Assembly: GCF_002741075.1 (NCBI RefSeq)
Contig: NZ_CP016634.1
Coordinates: 3,750,001-3,814,000 of the forward strand
Direction: 5' to 3'
DNA length: 64,000 nucleotides
From: Pseudomonas putida
Lineage (GTDB): Bacteria > Pseudomonadota > Gammaproteobacteria > Pseudomonadales > Pseudomonadaceae
Shown here: piece by piece, positions 28,247 to 38,611 of the stretch
How the letters are laid out: the number at the start of each line of letters is the position of its first letter
How positions within the stretch are numbered: position 1 is the stretch's first letter
Notes under the pieces: model-generated
Databases searched by the model: none
What the model was told of the DNA's origin: nothing
Seen by the model: the letters and a program-made list of their open reading frames with translations, nothing else
Made by a program: the position numbers and the translations under genes

Positions 28247-29197
28247 ATGTCCAGAAGTACCTTTACCCTGGGGGGTGCCGCACTGTGCGGCGCCCTGCTC
28301 GTCAGCGGCTGCGCCAACCAGATGTCCCAGCGCAGCGAGCATGAGGAGCGCGCCGAGCGCAAGCTGCTCGAACATACCCTGCAAATCGACGTGGGCGAGC
28401 CCAAGGTGATGGAGCTTCCCCAGCGGCGCGTGCGCATCCACGAACAGAAGCGCTTCGAAGTCACCGAGTTCGAAGTCACTCGCCGTTACGACCGCTACAC
28501 GCCCTACCAGCCCTGGCGGGAGATCTATGAGATCCCCCTGGGCGCGGTAGCCGTAGTGGCTGGTGTCGGCGCCAACGTGGTCAACGTGTTCGCCCTGGGC
28601 ACCCTGCCGGAAAGCGTTACCCATGATTGGCTCAGCTACGGCCTGGCCGGGATCAACCCGTTCATGAACGCGCCGTCCAATGGTCGCGCGCAGCAGAACC
28701 TGGCCGGGATCAGCGAAGTGCAAAAGGACAAGCGCGAGGAGTACACCAGCCTGCCCTGGAGCGAGCGCTTGGTCGAGGTCAAGGCCGGCAAGCTGACCCA
28801 CGAGCTGACCACCGATCATAACGGTGTGCTACGCCTGAACCTGCTCGACAGCCCGTTCTCCGAGCAGAACCTCAACCACATCGGCACCCTGCACCTGCAT
28901 GTGGCTGACGAGGACAATGGCGTGCGTGGAGATGCCAGCCTGCTCGTCAGCAGCAACCTGCGCGGCAAACTGCTCGAAGCCCACGAGCTGATCTTCGATG
29001 ACCTCGAGGGCGACGACGTTGGCCAATGGGTGCATCGCGTCAAACGCCTGTCAGAGCTGGGCCTGGAAGAGGAAGCCAGCGAGCTGGAGCAGAGCCTGAT
29101 CGAGCTGACCCGCAACGATCCGGAGCTGCAGCGGGACTTCCTGCAAGCACTGACCAAGGACACCGGGCGACTGGTGGCCGATCCAGGCGTGCAGTAA
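28247..29197 (+). CDS. Predicted lipoprotein
   Basis: The 316-residue precursor (ATG 28247; a GTG two codons upstream is possible) has a lipoprotein signal with lipobox VSGC and Cys22. A hydrophobic Gly/Val stretch near residues 100-120 (IPLGAVAVVAGVGANVVNVF) could be a membrane-associated helix. The C-terminal half is charged and helical (LSELGLEEEASELEQSLIEL). No family is recognised by me. It follows proS closely and is probably cotranscribed. Residue +2 after the Cys is Asn, not Asp, so outer-membrane sorting is likely. Confidence 0.75.
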   Translation: MSRSTFTLGGAALCGALLVSGCANQMSQRSEHEERAERKLLEHTLQIDVGEPKVMELPQRRVRIHEQKRFEVTEFEVTRRYDRYTPYQPWREIYEIPLGAVAVVAGVGANVVNVFALGTLPESVTHDWLSYGLAGINPFMNAPSNGRAQQNLAGISEVQKDKREEYTSLPWSERLVEVKAGKLTHELTTDHNGVLRLNLLDSPFSEQNLNHIGTLHLHVADEDNGVRGDASLLVSSNLRGKLLEAHELIFDDLEGDDVGQWVHRVKRLSELGLEEEASELEQSLIELTRNDPELQRDFLQALTKDTGRLVADPGVQ

Positions 29198-29233
29198 ACC
29201 TGGTGGGGCTGCCTTGCGGCCCCTCCCCCTCGC

Positions 29234-30298
29234 TCACTGCGGCGGGAAGAGTTCCAACTGCTCATGCGCCCCACGCAGATCACGCAATCGCACCCCCACA
29301 CCCAACAACCGCACTGGCTTGCCGCCCCTGGCAAATGCCTGGCTGAGTAATTGGCGATAGCTTTCCAGATCACGACCAGCACCCGCCTGCTCCAGGGTGG
29401 TCTGGCTGAAATCATGGAACTTTACTTTCACGAACGGTTTGTCTGGCCGGTAACTGCTATCCATGCGGGCAATACGTACGTTCAGGCTCTCGAGCAGCTC
29501 GGGCAGTTTCTGCAGGCAGCTCTCCAGATCCGGCAGGTCAGTATCATAGGTGTTTTCCACGCTCACTGACTGACGCCGGCTGTCATTCTGTACGATCCGT
29601 TCATCTATACCCCGTGCAAGCCCCCATAAGCGCTCACCGAAGCTGCCGAACTCTTTCACCAGCGCCAAACGCGACCATTCACGCAACTCCAGACACGTTT
29701 CGATACCCAGGCGCGTCAGCTTATCCGCAGTGACCTTGCCCACGCCGTGCAGCCTCGCGACCGGCAACGCTTCGACGAACGCCTCCACCTGATCGGGGGT
29801 GATCACGAACAAACCATTGGGTTTGCGCCAGTCGCTGGCAATCTTGGCCAGGAATTTGTTAGGCGCCACGCCAGCCGAGACGGTGATATGCAGCGTTCGG
29901 GCGACTCGCTTGCGAATATCTTCGGCAATACGCGTGGCGCTGCCAGCGAACCATTGGCTGTCGCTGACATCAAGGTAGGCTTCGTCCAGTGACAGCGGTT
30001 CGATCAGGTCGGTGTAATCGCGGAAGATGGCGTGTATTTCCCGCGAGGCCTCGCGGTAAGCCTCGAAGCGGGGCTTGACGATCAATAAGTCTGGGCAAAG
30101 CTTGAGCGCATGACGCGACGACATGGCCGAACGCACGCCATAGGCTCGTGCCTCATAATTGCAGGTCGCGATCACCCCGCGCTGCTCCGGCGACCCGCCC
30201 ACAGCCATCGGGCGCCCCGCCAATCGCGGGTCGTCACGCATTTCGATCGCGGCGTAGAAACAATCGCAGTCGATGTGGATGATCTTGCGTAAGGGCAT
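29234..30298 (-). CDS. dinB: DNA polymerase IV
   Basis: A Y-family translesion polymerase induced in the SOS response. The ATG at 30298 (MPLRKIIHIDCDCFYAAIEM) gives 354 residues, close to the family length. Catalytic acidic residues lie in IHIDCDCF and SLDEAYLDVS. Thumb and little-finger regions follow (LPVARLHGVGKVTADKLTRL; VRLLGVGVRLRDL). A LexA-box sequence lies at 30314-30329, just upstream of the start. The ribosome site is poor. Confidence 0.96.
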   Translation of the reverse strand: MPLRKIIHIDCDCFYAAIEMRDDPRLAGRPMAVGGSPEQRGVIATCNYEARAYGVRSAMSSRHALKLCPDLLIVKPRFEAYREASREIHAIFRDYTDLIEPLSLDEAYLDVSDSQWFAGSATRIAEDIRKRVARTLHITVSAGVAPNKFLAKIASDWRKPNGLFVITPDQVEAFVEALPVARLHGVGKVTADKLTRLGIETCLELREWSRLALVKEFGSFGERLWGLARGIDERIVQNDSRRQSVSVENTYDTDLPDLESCLQKLPELLESLNVRIARMDSSYRPDKPFVKVKFHDFSQTTLEQAGAGRDLESYRQLLSQAFARGGKPVRLLGVGVRLRDLRGAHEQLELFPPQ

Positions 30299-30313
30299 GG
30301 ATGACCGTCGGCA

Positions 30314-30329
30314 CTGTAAATTCATACAG
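30314..30329. promoter_or_regulatory. LexA box of dinB
   Basis: CTGTAAATTCATACAG fits the LexA consensus CTG-N10-CAG with an AT-rich centre. It is 16 bases upstream of the dinB start, so SOS control of dinB is expected. Confidence 0.85.
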
Positions 30330-30472
30330 ATACTACCGACGACTCGACGTGTGTTCCAGCGCCGGACAGTCGGAAAGCCGTCCAATCCAATGCAAGCCCC
30401 GTACTTGCTGAGCTGCAAGCTTTATTGAAACGCTAAGAGATTGAACAAAAAAGGGTTTTCCAAAAATAGCGC

Positions 30473-30500
30473 TTGACATACCAGAGGATTTCCGTAGAAT
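30473..30500 (+). promoter_or_regulatory. Promoter of first initiator tRNA gene
   Basis: TTGACA (30473-30478), a 16-base spacer and TAGAAT (30495-30500), ending 13 bases before the tRNA. It is a near-consensus sigma-70 promoter. Confidence 0.85.
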
Positions 30501-30513
30501 TCGATCTCACAGG

Positions 30514-30590
<77 letters not shown>

Positions 30591-30602
30591 GATTCAGAAA
30601 AA

Positions 30603-30630
30603 GGCCACTGTTGATACAGTGGCCTTTTTT
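30603..30630 (+). terminator. Terminator after initiator tRNA copy 1
   Basis: GGCCACTG pairs with CAGTGGCC around TTGATA and is followed by six T residues, 13 bases after the CCA end. Confidence 0.9.
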
Positions 30631-30671
30631 CTTGTCTTCAAAAAAACCTGCGAGAAATCATAGAGTAATGC

Positions 30672-30699
30672 TTGACAGTAACTCGGAATTCCGTAGAAT
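30672..30699 (+). promoter_or_regulatory. Promoter of second initiator tRNA gene
   Basis: TTGACA (30672-30677), a 16-base spacer and TAGAAT (30694-30699), with the same spacing to the tRNA as in copy 1. Confidence 0.85.
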
Positions 30700-30712
30700 G
30701 CGCATCCACTGA

Positions 30713-30789
<77 letters not shown>

Positions 30790-30800
30790 TATTCGTCAGA

Positions 30801-30836
30801 ACAAACCCCGCACTGCTAACGCAGTGCGGGGTTTGT
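30801..30836 (+). terminator. Terminator after initiator tRNA copy 2
   Basis: ACAAACCCCGCACTGC pairs with GCAGTGCGGGGTTTGT around TAAC, a 16-base-pair stem starting 11 bases after the tRNA. Confidence 0.9.
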
Positions 30837-31023
30837 TGCATTTGGCTCCGTGATACCCCTCCGCTACACCTTGTCTGACGAGACCCGCCGGATGAACTAT
30901 CTTTAACCCTGCCAAACCGCTGAAAGCGGACCGGGCAGGAGTAATATCTGGATACGTTTTCCGAAGGGACTTTCACTTGGCCGCACCTCTGCCCCACCTC
31001 GCGCTTCCGGCCCGAGGTTATCC

Positions 31024-33666
31024 ATGACTTCACACGATTCCGAACCCCAGGTGTCACTCGCCACCTCGCTCCCCACTGCCGCCCGCCGCCTGCCTTGGCT
31101 GGAACGTCTGAGCCGGTATCGCCAACCCTTAGGGCTGGCCTTGACGCTGCTGCTGTTCAGCATGGCCTTGATCGCCTGCCGGCACCTGCTGAGCGAGCTG
31201 GATATCTATGCCCTACACGACGCCATGCTCAGTGTGCCGATACAGTCTTTGGCAGGCGCCTTGCTGGCCACTGTCGTGGGCTTTGTGACCTTGCTCGGCT
31301 ATGAATGGTCCGCCAGCCGCTACGCTGCTGTGAAGCTACCGGCCCGCACGCTGGCATTGGGTGGATTCAGTGCCTTTGCCATTGGTAACGCGGTCGGCCT
31401 TTCGATCCTGTCCGGTGGCTCGGTGCGCTATCGTCTTTATGCACGCCACGGGCTGGGCGCTGCTGAAATCGCACGCATGACGGTGTTCGCCAGCCTGTCT
31501 CTGGGTTGCGCCCTCCCTCCTCTGGCGGCCCTGGCAACATTGAGCAATCTATCGGGAACCGCGACTGCCTTGCGCCTGCCCGCACCTTTGCTGGCCAGCA
31601 TTGCTGTGGCGGTGCTGGCATTGACAGCAGTGCTGGTGATCGGCCTTTATCGACGCCGCCTCGACGAGCAACCCCTGGCCGACAACCTGTTGGTGCAATT
31701 CGGACGGCGCACCCTGCGACTACCGGGCGCCCGCCTGGCAGCCCTTCAGTTGCTGATCACCGCCCTGGACGTCGCCGCTGCCGCGACCGTGCTCTATTTG
31801 CTGCTGCCCGAGGCCCCACCTTTCGGTGCCTTCGTTCTGGTCTACCTGCTGGCCCTGGCCGCTGGCGTGCTCAGCCATGTGCCAGGTGGCGTGGGGGTAT
31901 TCGAAGCCATTCTCTTGGCAGCCTTCGCCAACCAGCTGGGCGCCGCGCCACTGGCAGCAGCCTTGCTGCTGTATCGCCTGATCTACGTGGTTCTGCCCTT
32001 GCTGGTGGCCTGTGTCCTGTTGCTGGCAAGCGAAGCCCGCCGCTTGCTGTTCGCCCGGCAGGCGATCAATGCAGCAGCTGGGTTTGCGGCCCCCGTACTG
32101 GCCATCCTGGTGTTTCTATCAGGTGTCGTGCTGCTGTTCTCTGGCGCCACGCCCGAGATCGACACGCGCCTCGAGCACATGGGCTTTCTGGTGCCTCATC
32201 GCCTGATCGACGCTTCGCACTTCGGCGCCAGCCTTATCGGTGTGCTGTGCCTGCTGCTGGCTCAAGGCCTACGTCGACGCCTGTCGGCCGCGTGGCTGCT
32301 GACCACCGTCCTGCTGCTGGTTGGCGCCCTGCTGTCGCTGCTCAAGGGCTTCGACTGGGAAGAGGCCAGTGTGCTGATCTTCACGGTGGCGCTGCTGACC
32401 CTGTTCCGCCGCTCGTTCTATCGCCCCAGCCGGTTGCTGGAGTTGCCCTTCTCGCCGGTGTACTTGGTGGCGAGTATCTGCGTGGTCGGTGCCTCGGTCT
32501 GGCTGCTGTTGTTCGCCTATCAGGACGTGCCTTACAGCCACGAACTGTGGTGGCAGTTCACTCTCGATGCCGACGCGCCGCGCGGCCTGCGCGCCGCCAT
32601 GGGCAGCGCGGTCCTGTTGGTGATCGTCGCGCTGACCTGGCTGCTGCGCACCGCTCCGCCCGTGATCCACCTGCCCAACGATGAGGAGCTGCAACGGGCC
32701 AAGGACATCCTGATGACCTCCGACCAGCCCGACGGCGGCCTGGCGCTCACGGGCGATAAAGCCTTGCTGTTCCATCCCAACCACAAAGCCTTTCTGATGT
32801 ACGCCCGTCGCGGGCGCAGCCTGGTCGCTCTGTACGACCCGATCGGCCCCGCACAGGAGCGCGCAGAGATGATCTGGCAGTTCCGCGACCTGTGCGATCT
32901 GCACCACGCGCGCCCGGTGTTCTACCAGGTGCGCGCGGAAAACCTGCCGTTCTATATGGACATCGGCCTGACCGCGCTCAAACTCGGCGAAGAAGCGCGG
33001 GTCGACCTGCGTCGTTTCGACCTGGACGCCAAGGGCAAGGAGATGAAAGACCTGCGCTACACCTGGAACCGCAGCGGCCGTGATGGGCTGGCACTGGAGA
33101 TCCATGAGCCTGGCCATGCGCCACTGGAGGCGCTCAAGGAAATTTCCGACGCCTGGCTCGGCGGCAAGAACGTACGTGAAAAAGGCTTCTCCCTCGGTCG
33201 TTTCAGCCCCGAGTACCTGCAGCACTTCCGTATTGCGCTGATCCGCTTCCAGGGCCGCCCGGTGGCGTTTGCCAATCTCCTGGAAACCCAGAGCAATGAG
33301 CTGGCGAGCCTGGACCTGATGCGCGCCCACCCACAAGCGCCCAAGCTGACCATGGAATTCATGATGATCGGCTTGATCCTGCACTACAAAACCCACGACT
33401 ACGCCCGCTTCAGCCTCGGCATGGTGCCGCTTTCCGGTTTGCAGCCACGACGCGGCGCCCCTCTGACACAGCGCCTGGGCTCGATGGTGTTCCAGCGCGG
33501 CGAGCAGTTGTACAACTTCCAGGGGCTACGCCGCTTCAAGGACAAATTCCAACCGGATTGGGAACCCCGCTACATGGCTGTGCCAGCCGGGCTCGACCCG
33601 TTGGTGGCACTGGCCGATACCGCCGCCCTGATCGCAGGCGGCCTGACTGGATTGGTGAAACGTTGA
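31024..33666 (+). CDS. mprF: MprF: aminoacyl-phosphatidylglycerol synthase/flippase
   Basis: Transfers an amino acid (alanine in P. aeruginosa, lysine in other bacteria) from aminoacyl-tRNA to phosphatidylglycerol and flips the product, lowering surface negative charge. The 880-residue protein has a large N-terminal membrane domain with over ten helices (to about residue 540), then a cytosolic DUF2156 synthase domain with two GNAT-like halves (for example FHPNHKAFLMYARRGRSLVA and FSLGRFSPEYLQHFRIALIR). The start and stop of mprF and the next gene share a base, coupling synthesis to a probable hydrolase of the product. Confidence 0.95.
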   Translation: MTSHDSEPQVSLATSLPTAARRLPWLERLSRYRQPLGLALTLLLFSMALIACRHLLSELDIYALHDAMLSVPIQSLAGALLATVVGFVTLLGYEWSASRYAAVKLPARTLALGGFSAFAIGNAVGLSILSGGSVRYRLYARHGLGAAEIARMTVFASLSLGCALPPLAALATLSNLSGTATALRLPAPLLASIAVAVLALTAVLVIGLYRRRLDEQPLADNLLVQFGRRTLRLPGARLAALQLLITALDVAAAATVLYLLLPEAPPFGAFVLVYLLALAAGVLSHVPGGVGVFEAILLAAFANQLGAAPLAAALLLYRLIYVVLPLLVACVLLLASEARRLLFARQAINAAAGFAAPVLAILVFLSGVVLLFSGATPEIDTRLEHMGFLVPHRLIDASHFGASLIGVLCLLLAQGLRRRLSAAWLLTTVLLLVGALLSLLKGFDWEEASVLIFTVALLTLFRRSFYRPSRLLELPFSPVYLVASICVVGASVWLLLFAYQDVPYSHELWWQFTLDADAPRGLRAAMGSAVLLVIVALTWLLRTAPPVIHLPNDEELQRAKDILMTSDQPDGGLALTGDKALLFHPNHKAFLMYARRGRSLVALYDPIGPAQERAEMIWQFRDLCDLHHARPVFYQVRAENLPFYMDIGLTALKLGEEARVDLRRFDLDAKGKEMKDLRYTWNRSGRDGLALEIHEPGHAPLEALKEISDAWLGGKNVREKGFSLGRFSPEYLQHFRIALIRFQGRPVAFANLLETQSNELASLDLMRAHPQAPKLTMEFMMIGLILHYKTHDYARFSLGMVPLSGLQPRRGAPLTQRLGSMVFQRGEQLYNFQGLRRFKDKFQPDWEPRYMAVPAGLDPLVALADTAALIAGGLTGLVKR

Positions 33667-34958
33667 TGATCCGACGCTATTGGCTTTACCTGACTGGCCC
33701 CTTGCTCCTGGCCTTGATGGCCGGTGCCGCGGCTTTCTGGCTGTGGACCCGCCCTGCGCCCGAGGCCCGGCTGGAACACCTGACCCTGACCGATGGCAGC
33801 AGCCTGGTGCGCGCCGTACCGGGTGTACACGCCAAAACCCACGTGGCCATTGCCGTACCCCAGGATCAGGCATTGAGCGACAAGCAACTGCTGGACCTGA
33901 GCCAGGCCGGCGAGGCCCAACTGGTCCAGGTGATCCTGCCGCCCAGTGACTGTGCCAAGCAGCAGCAGGCCCTGGACCAGGCCATTGGCGAGCTGGCCTC
34001 GCCGCCCAACCTGGTGGCCGGTATCGGCCCAGGCGCTGCCCAGGCCTGGCGTTGGCTGGCCACCCAGAGCGATGACAAAGCCCGCGCCATCTCCGTGGAC
34101 TTCACCCTCGACCAGCCTGGGTGCCAGCCCCTGCCCAAATCCGCTGCCCACGGCCATTGGAACGTGGCCTGGAACGACAACCCCGACGATGCCAGCGCCG
34201 CATTCGTACGCGACCAGGCGAACGCCGAGACCAGTATCGCGGACTACGACATCCATCTGCCCCAGGTCCTCAAGGCTCAATTGGCCCAAGCCCTGGTCGG
34301 CAAAGACGGCAATGCCCTGAGCATTCCGGTGGTGGAGGTACCTGCCGGGCAGACCACCGACACCGTCACCCTGTTCCTCTCCGGGGACGGCGGCTGGCGT
34401 GACCTGGATCGCGACGTTGCTGGCGAAATGGCCAAGCTCGGCTACCCGGTGGTAGGCATCGATACCTTGCGCTACTACTGGCAACACAAGACGCCGGAGC
34501 AAAGCGCCGCCGATCTTTCCGAGCTGATGCAGCACTATCGCCAAAAATGGGGCACCAAGCGTTTCGTGCTCACGGGCTACTCCTTCGGCGCCGATGTGCT
34601 CCCCGCGATCTACAACCGCCTGCCGGATGAAGACAAACAACGGATCGACGCCGTGATCCTGCTGGCATTTGCGCGCAGCGGTAGCTTCGAAATCCAGGTC
34701 GAGGGCTGGTTGGGCAAGGAGGGCCAGGAAGCACCGACCGGCCCGGAAATGGCCAGGCTGCCGGCGCCCAAGGTCGTATGCGTCTATGGCGTTGAAGAGA
34801 CGGACGAAAGCGGATGTACCGACAAGACCGCAGTCGGTGAACGCCTGAAACTGCCTGGCGGGCATCACTTCGACGAAAACTATCCGGCCCTGGCCAAGCG
34901 CCTGATCAGCGAGATCGAGACACGTCAGGGCAAATCCAACGTGGCCGAGCAAAATTGA
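33666..34958 (+). CDS. VirJ/AcvB-family hydrolase, likely aminoacyl-PG hydrolase
   Basis: The 430-residue protein has an N-terminal membrane anchor or signal (about residues 8-27) and a periplasmic alpha/beta-hydrolase with VirJ motifs: GDGGWRDLD (240-248) and GYSFG with nucleophile Ser306; a His lies in PGGHHFDENY near the end. P. aeruginosa PA0919 and Agrobacterium AcvB, in this family, hydrolyse aminoacyl-phosphatidylglycerol and adjoin mprF-type genes. The TGATG overlap with mprF here supports the same job. Substrate specificity is inferred. Confidence 0.87.
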   Translation: MIRRYWLYLTGPLLLALMAGAAAFWLWTRPAPEARLEHLTLTDGSSLVRAVPGVHAKTHVAIAVPQDQALSDKQLLDLSQAGEAQLVQVILPPSDCAKQQQALDQAIGELASPPNLVAGIGPGAAQAWRWLATQSDDKARAISVDFTLDQPGCQPLPKSAAHGHWNVAWNDNPDDASAAFVRDQANAETSIADYDIHLPQVLKAQLAQALVGKDGNALSIPVVEVPAGQTTDTVTLFLSGDGGWRDLDRDVAGEMAKLGYPVVGIDTLRYYWQHKTPEQSAADLSELMQHYRQKWGTKRFVLTGYSFGADVLPAIYNRLPDEDKQRIDAVILLAFARSGSFEIQVEGWLGKEGQEAPTGPEMARLPAPKVVCVYGVEETDESGCTDKTAVGERLKLPGGHHFDENYPALAKRLISEIETRQGKSNVAEQN

Positions 34959-34960
34959 CG

Positions 34961-34981
34961 GCAGGGCCTTTACGGCCCTGC
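34961..34981 (+). terminator. Terminator of the mprF operon
   Basis: GCAGGGCC pairs with GGCCCTGC around TTTAC, directly after the hydrolase stop. There is no strong T-run. Confidence 0.6.
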
Positions 34982-35010
34982 ATTGCGCGATAGCGCAAGA
35001 CAGCCCAATC

Positions 35011-35037
35011 TTGTAGCGGGCTTGCCCCGCGAACAGG
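35011..35037. repeat. REP-like palindrome
   Basis: TTGTAGCGGGCTTGCCCCGC resembles the P. putida-type REP element (GCGGGGCAAGCCCGCTCCTACA in the other orientation). It lies between the convergent mprF-operon and kup gene ends, a typical REP location. Confidence 0.6.
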
Positions 35038-35053
35038 GCAGCCCATCGCACGC

Positions 35054-36952
35054 TCAGATCTCGACCTGTGTTCCCAGTTCGATCACGCGATTGAGCGGCA
35101 GGTTGAAGAACCGCAGGTTACCGTTGGCGTTCTTGAGCAGGAATGCGAAGAGGTTGCCCCGCCACCGCGCCATTCCCTCCAACCGCGAGGCGATCACCGT
35201 CTCGCGGCTGAGGAAGTAGGTGGTGCGCATCGGACTGAAATCGAGTTCGTCCAGATGGCACAATTTCAGTGCCGCCGGTACGTCCGGTTCATCCATGAAG
35301 CCAAAGTGCAGTAGCACGCGGAAGAACCCGTCGCCATAGGCCTCCACTTCGAACCGCTCGTGTTCCGGCACCCGCGGCCGGTCTTCGCTGACCACTGTCA
35401 ACAGCACCACCTGGCTGTGCAGCACCTGGTTATGCAACATGTTGTGCAACAGCGCATGAGGCACAGCGTCCGCACGCGCAGTGAGGAACACTGCCGTGCC
35501 CTCGACCCGATGCGGCGGCTGTACGCGTATGCTGCTGATGAAGACCGGCAGCGGCAGGGCCCCCTCATCGATACGGTCGACCAGAATCTGCTTGCCACGC
35601 TTCCAGGTACTCATCAGGACGAACAGCACGATCCCCGCCAACACCGGGAACGCACCGCCCTGCACGATTTTCGGCACGTTGGCGGCGAAGAACAGTCCAT
35701 CGACCAACAAAAAGCCCAGCAGAATCGGCACCGTCAGCATCGGCGGCCATTTCCACAGCAGCAGCATCACCGCCGATACCAGGATGGTGGTCATCAGCAT
35801 GGTCCCGGTCACCGCTACGCCATAGGCTGCGGCCAGCGCACCGGACGACTCGAAGCCGATCACCAGTAGCACGACACCGACCATCAGGGTCCAGTTCACC
35901 GCACTGATGTAGATCTGCCCCTGCTCGTCGCTGGAGGTGTGCTGGATCTGCATACGCGGGATGTAACCGAGCTGGATGGCCTGGCGAGTCAGGGAAAAGG
36001 CACCGGAAATCACCGCCTGGGACGCGATCACCGTGGCCAGGGTGGCCAGCCCCACCAGCGGCAACAGCGCCCAGCTCGGCGCCAGCAGGTAGAAGGGGTT
36101 GCGCGCAGCCTCCGGGTTCTGCAGCAGTATCGCGCCCTGTCCGAAATAATTGAGCACCAAGGCCGGCAGCACCAGCGCGAACCAGGCCCGGGCGATCGGT
36201 TTGCGGCCGAAGTGCCCCATGTCGGCGTACAGCGCCTCGGCACCGGTCAGCGCCAGCACCACAGCACCGAGGATCGCCACACCTATGCCCGGGTGAACGA
36301 TGAAGAAGTTCAGCGCCCAGCCCGGGTTGAACGCCTTGAGCACTTCCGGGCTCTGCGCAATGCCGTGCACCCCGAGCGCCCCCAGCACTACGAACCAGGT
36401 GACCATGATCGGCCCGAACAGCTTGCCGATCTTCTCGGTGCCATGCTTTTGCACCAGGAACAATGCCACCAGCACCACCAGGGAGACCGGCACCACCCAA
36501 TGATCGATCCCGTCAAAAGCAAGGCCCATGCCTTCCACCGCCGAGAGCACCGACACTGCCGGGGTGATCATGCTGTCGCCGTAGAACAACGAGGCACCGA
36601 CCAGGCCGCATCCGACCATCAGCGCCCTGAGCCTCGGATAGCTGGCCGTGGCCCGGCGCGCCAGCGCAGTCAACGCCATGGTGCCGCCTTCGCCCTGGTT
36701 GTCGGCCCGCAGGATGAACATCACGTACTTGAACGAGACCACCCACAACAGCGACCACAGGATCAGCGACAGGATACCCAGCACACCATCATGGTTGACC
36801 TGTACGCCATACCCGCCGGTGAAGACCTCTTTGAGGGTATACAACGGACTGGTACCGATATCGCCATACACCACCCCAACCGCTGCGACGAGCAGGCCCA
36901 GCGAACGTGTCGCCCCCTGCCCGCCTTCGGCGTGACTGCTTGCCTGAACCAT
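35054..36952 (-). CDS. kup: Kup-family low-affinity potassium transporter
   Basis: A potassium-proton symporter of the inner membrane. The ATG at 36952 ([20 protein letters not shown]) is chosen because GGGAG lies six bases upstream and the length, 632 residues, fits the family; the frame stays open upstream to 37123. About twelve membrane helices start at residue 16 with the signature [19 protein letters not shown] cytosolic C-terminal domain of about 150 residues ends [10 protein letters not shown]. It is divergent from rimO. Confidence 0.95.
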   Translation of the reverse strand: MVQASSHAEGGQGATRSLGLLVAAVGVVYGDIGTSPLYTLKEVFTGGYGVQVNHDGVLGILSLILWSLLWVVSFKYVMFILRADNQGEGGTMALTALARRATASYPRLRALMVGCGLVGASLFYGDSMITPAVSVLSAVEGMGLAFDGIDHWVVPVSLVVLVALFLVQKHGTEKIGKLFGPIMVTWFVVLGALGVHGIAQSPEVLKAFNPGWALNFFIVHPGIGVAILGAVVLALTGAEALYADMGHFGRKPIARAWFALVLPALVLNYFGQGAILLQNPEAARNPFYLLAPSWALLPLVGLATLATVIASQAVISGAFSLTRQAIQLGYIPRMQIQHTSSDEQGQIYISAVNWTLMVGVVLLVIGFESSGALAAAYGVAVTGTMLMTTILVSAVMLLLWKWPPMLTVPILLGFLLVDGLFFAANVPKIVQGGAFPVLAGIVLFVLMSTWKRGKQILVDRIDEGALPLPVFISSIRVQPPHRVEGTAVFLTARADAVPHALLHNMLHNQVLHSQVVLLTVVSEDRPRVPEHERFEVEAYGDGFFRVLLHFGFMDEPDVPAALKLCHLDELDFSPMRTTYFLSRETVIASRLEGMARWRGNLFAFLLKNANGNLRFFNLPLNRVIELGTQVEI

Positions 36953-37187
36953 CCACCACTCCCGCAGAAGGCCTGTTAGACCCATGTGAATTGCACCCAC
37001 GCCGAGCCATCCCGGATGCCCCCGCGCAACGGCGCGAAGCATAGCGTAGCGTTCGTCGTATTTCTGCTGGTAAAGCGACCTTGCGCTCGCTAGAATTGCG
37101 CACTTTTTGATCAGAGGCGCCAAAAGCGCCCATCAGCATCGCCCCCGTCAACGGCAGGGTGATCTGTCTTCAATACCGAGGTTAGCC

Positions 37188-38519
37188 ATGTCCACCACTC
37201 CCGCCACCCCTAAGGTCGGTTTCGTAAGCCTGGGTTGCCCCAAGGCTCTCGTTGACTCCGAGCGCATCCTGACCCAGCTGCGCATGGAGGGCTATGAAGT
37301 CGTGCCTACCTATGAGGACGCCGACGTGGTGGTGGTCAACACCTGCGGCTTCATCGACAGCGCCAAGGCCGAGTCCCTGGAAGTGATTGGCGAGGCGATC
37401 AAGGAGAACGGCAAGGTCATCGTCACCGGCTGCATGGGTGTCGAGGAAGGCAACATCCGCGACGTGCATCCGAGCGTGCTCTCGGTCAGTGGCCCGCAGC
37501 AGTACGAGCAGGTGGTCAACGCCGTGCACGAAGTGGTACCGCCGCGCCAGGACCACAACCCGCTGATTGATCTGGTCCCGCCCCAGGGCGTCAAGCTGAC
37601 TCCACGTCACTACGCCTACCTGAAGATTTCCGAAGGCTGTAACCACAGCTGCAGCTTCTGCATCATCCCGTCGATGCGCGGCAAGCTGGTCAGCCGCCCG
37701 GTCGGCGAGGTGCTGAGTGAGGCTGAGCGCCTGGTCAAGGCCGGCGTCAAGGAGATCCTGGTGATCTCCCAGGACACCAGCGCCTACGGTGTGGACGTCA
37801 AGTACAAGACCGATTTCTGGAATGGGCGCCCGGTCAAGACCCGCATGCTCGAGCTGTGCGAGGCCCTGAGCAGCCTCGGCGCCTGGGTGCGGCTGCACTA
37901 TGTCTACCCATACCCGAACGTCGACGACGTGATCCCACTGATGGCGGCGGGCAAGATCCTGCCGTACCTGGACATCCCCTTCCAGCACGCCAGCCCCAAG
38001 GTACTCAAGGCCATGAAGCGTCCGGCCTTCGAGGACCGTACCCTGGCCCGCATCAAGAGCTGGCGCGAGCAGTGCCCCGAGCTGGTGATCCGCTCGACCT
38101 TCATCGTCGGCTTCCCCGGCGAGACCGAAGAAGACTTCCAATACCTGCTCGACTGGCTGACCGAGGCCCAGCTCGATCGCGTGGGTTGCTTCCAGTACTC
38201 GCCGGTCGAAGGTGCCCCGGCCAACGACCTGGGCCTGGAGGAAGTACCGGACGAGATCAAGCAGCAGCGCTGGGACCGCTTCATGGCGCACCAGCAGGCG
38301 ATCAGCGCCGCGCGCCTGCAACTGCGCATCGGCAAGGAAATCGACGTGCTGATCGACGAAGTCGAGGAGCAGGGATCGGTGGGCCGCAGCTTCTTCGATG
38401 CCCCGGAAATCGATGGCAGCGTGTTCATCGATGGTGACCACGGCTTCAAGCCAGGCGACAAGGTTCGTTGCCGCATCGTCGATGCCGACGAGTACGACAT
38501 GTGGGCAGAACCGATCTGA
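37188..38519 (+). CDS. rimO: Ribosomal protein S12 methylthiotransferase RimO
   Basis: A radical SAM enzyme that adds a methylthio group to the conserved aspartate of ribosomal protein S12. The 443-residue protein (ATG 37188, GAGG upstream) has an N-terminal UPF0004 cluster domain with Cys17, Cys53 and Cys82, the radical SAM motif Cys151-x3-Cys155-x2-Cys158, and a C-terminal TRAM domain. It ends with its own terminator. Confidence 0.97.
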   Translation: MSTTPATPKVGFVSLGCPKALVDSERILTQLRMEGYEVVPTYEDADVVVVNTCGFIDSAKAESLEVIGEAIKENGKVIVTGCMGVEEGNIRDVHPSVLSVSGPQQYEQVVNAVHEVVPPRQDHNPLIDLVPPQGVKLTPRHYAYLKISEGCNHSCSFCIIPSMRGKLVSRPVGEVLSEAERLVKAGVKEILVISQDTSAYGVDVKYKTDFWNGRPVKTRMLELCEALSSLGAWVRLHYVYPYPNVDDVIPLMAAGKILPYLDIPFQHASPKVLKAMKRPAFEDRTLARIKSWREQCPELVIRSTFIVGFPGETEEDFQYLLDWLTEAQLDRVGCFQYSPVEGAPANDLGLEEVPDEIKQQRWDRFMAHQQAISAARLQLRIGKEIDVLIDEVEEQGSVGRSFFDAPEIDGSVFIDGDHGFKPGDKVRCRIVDADEYDMWAEPI

Positions 38520-38542
38520 GCACCCTCAGCTCAAGCCCCGAT

Positions 38543-38572
38543 CAAGCCCCGCCACTGGCGGGGCTTTTTTTT
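38543..38572 (+). terminator. rimO terminator
   Basis: AAGCCCCGCC pairs with GGCGGGGCTT around ACT, followed by a run of T residues, 24 bases after the stop. Confidence 0.9.
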
Positions 38573-38611
38573 GCATCTATGTTTTCCTCAAGACCCCGCA
38601 GGAGTAACGCG

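Noticed and set aside
26474..28819. 781-residue open frame on the minus strand opposite proS
   Set aside because: It runs exactly antisense to proS and the lipoprotein gene, has the composition of a reversed GC-rich gene and no family match.
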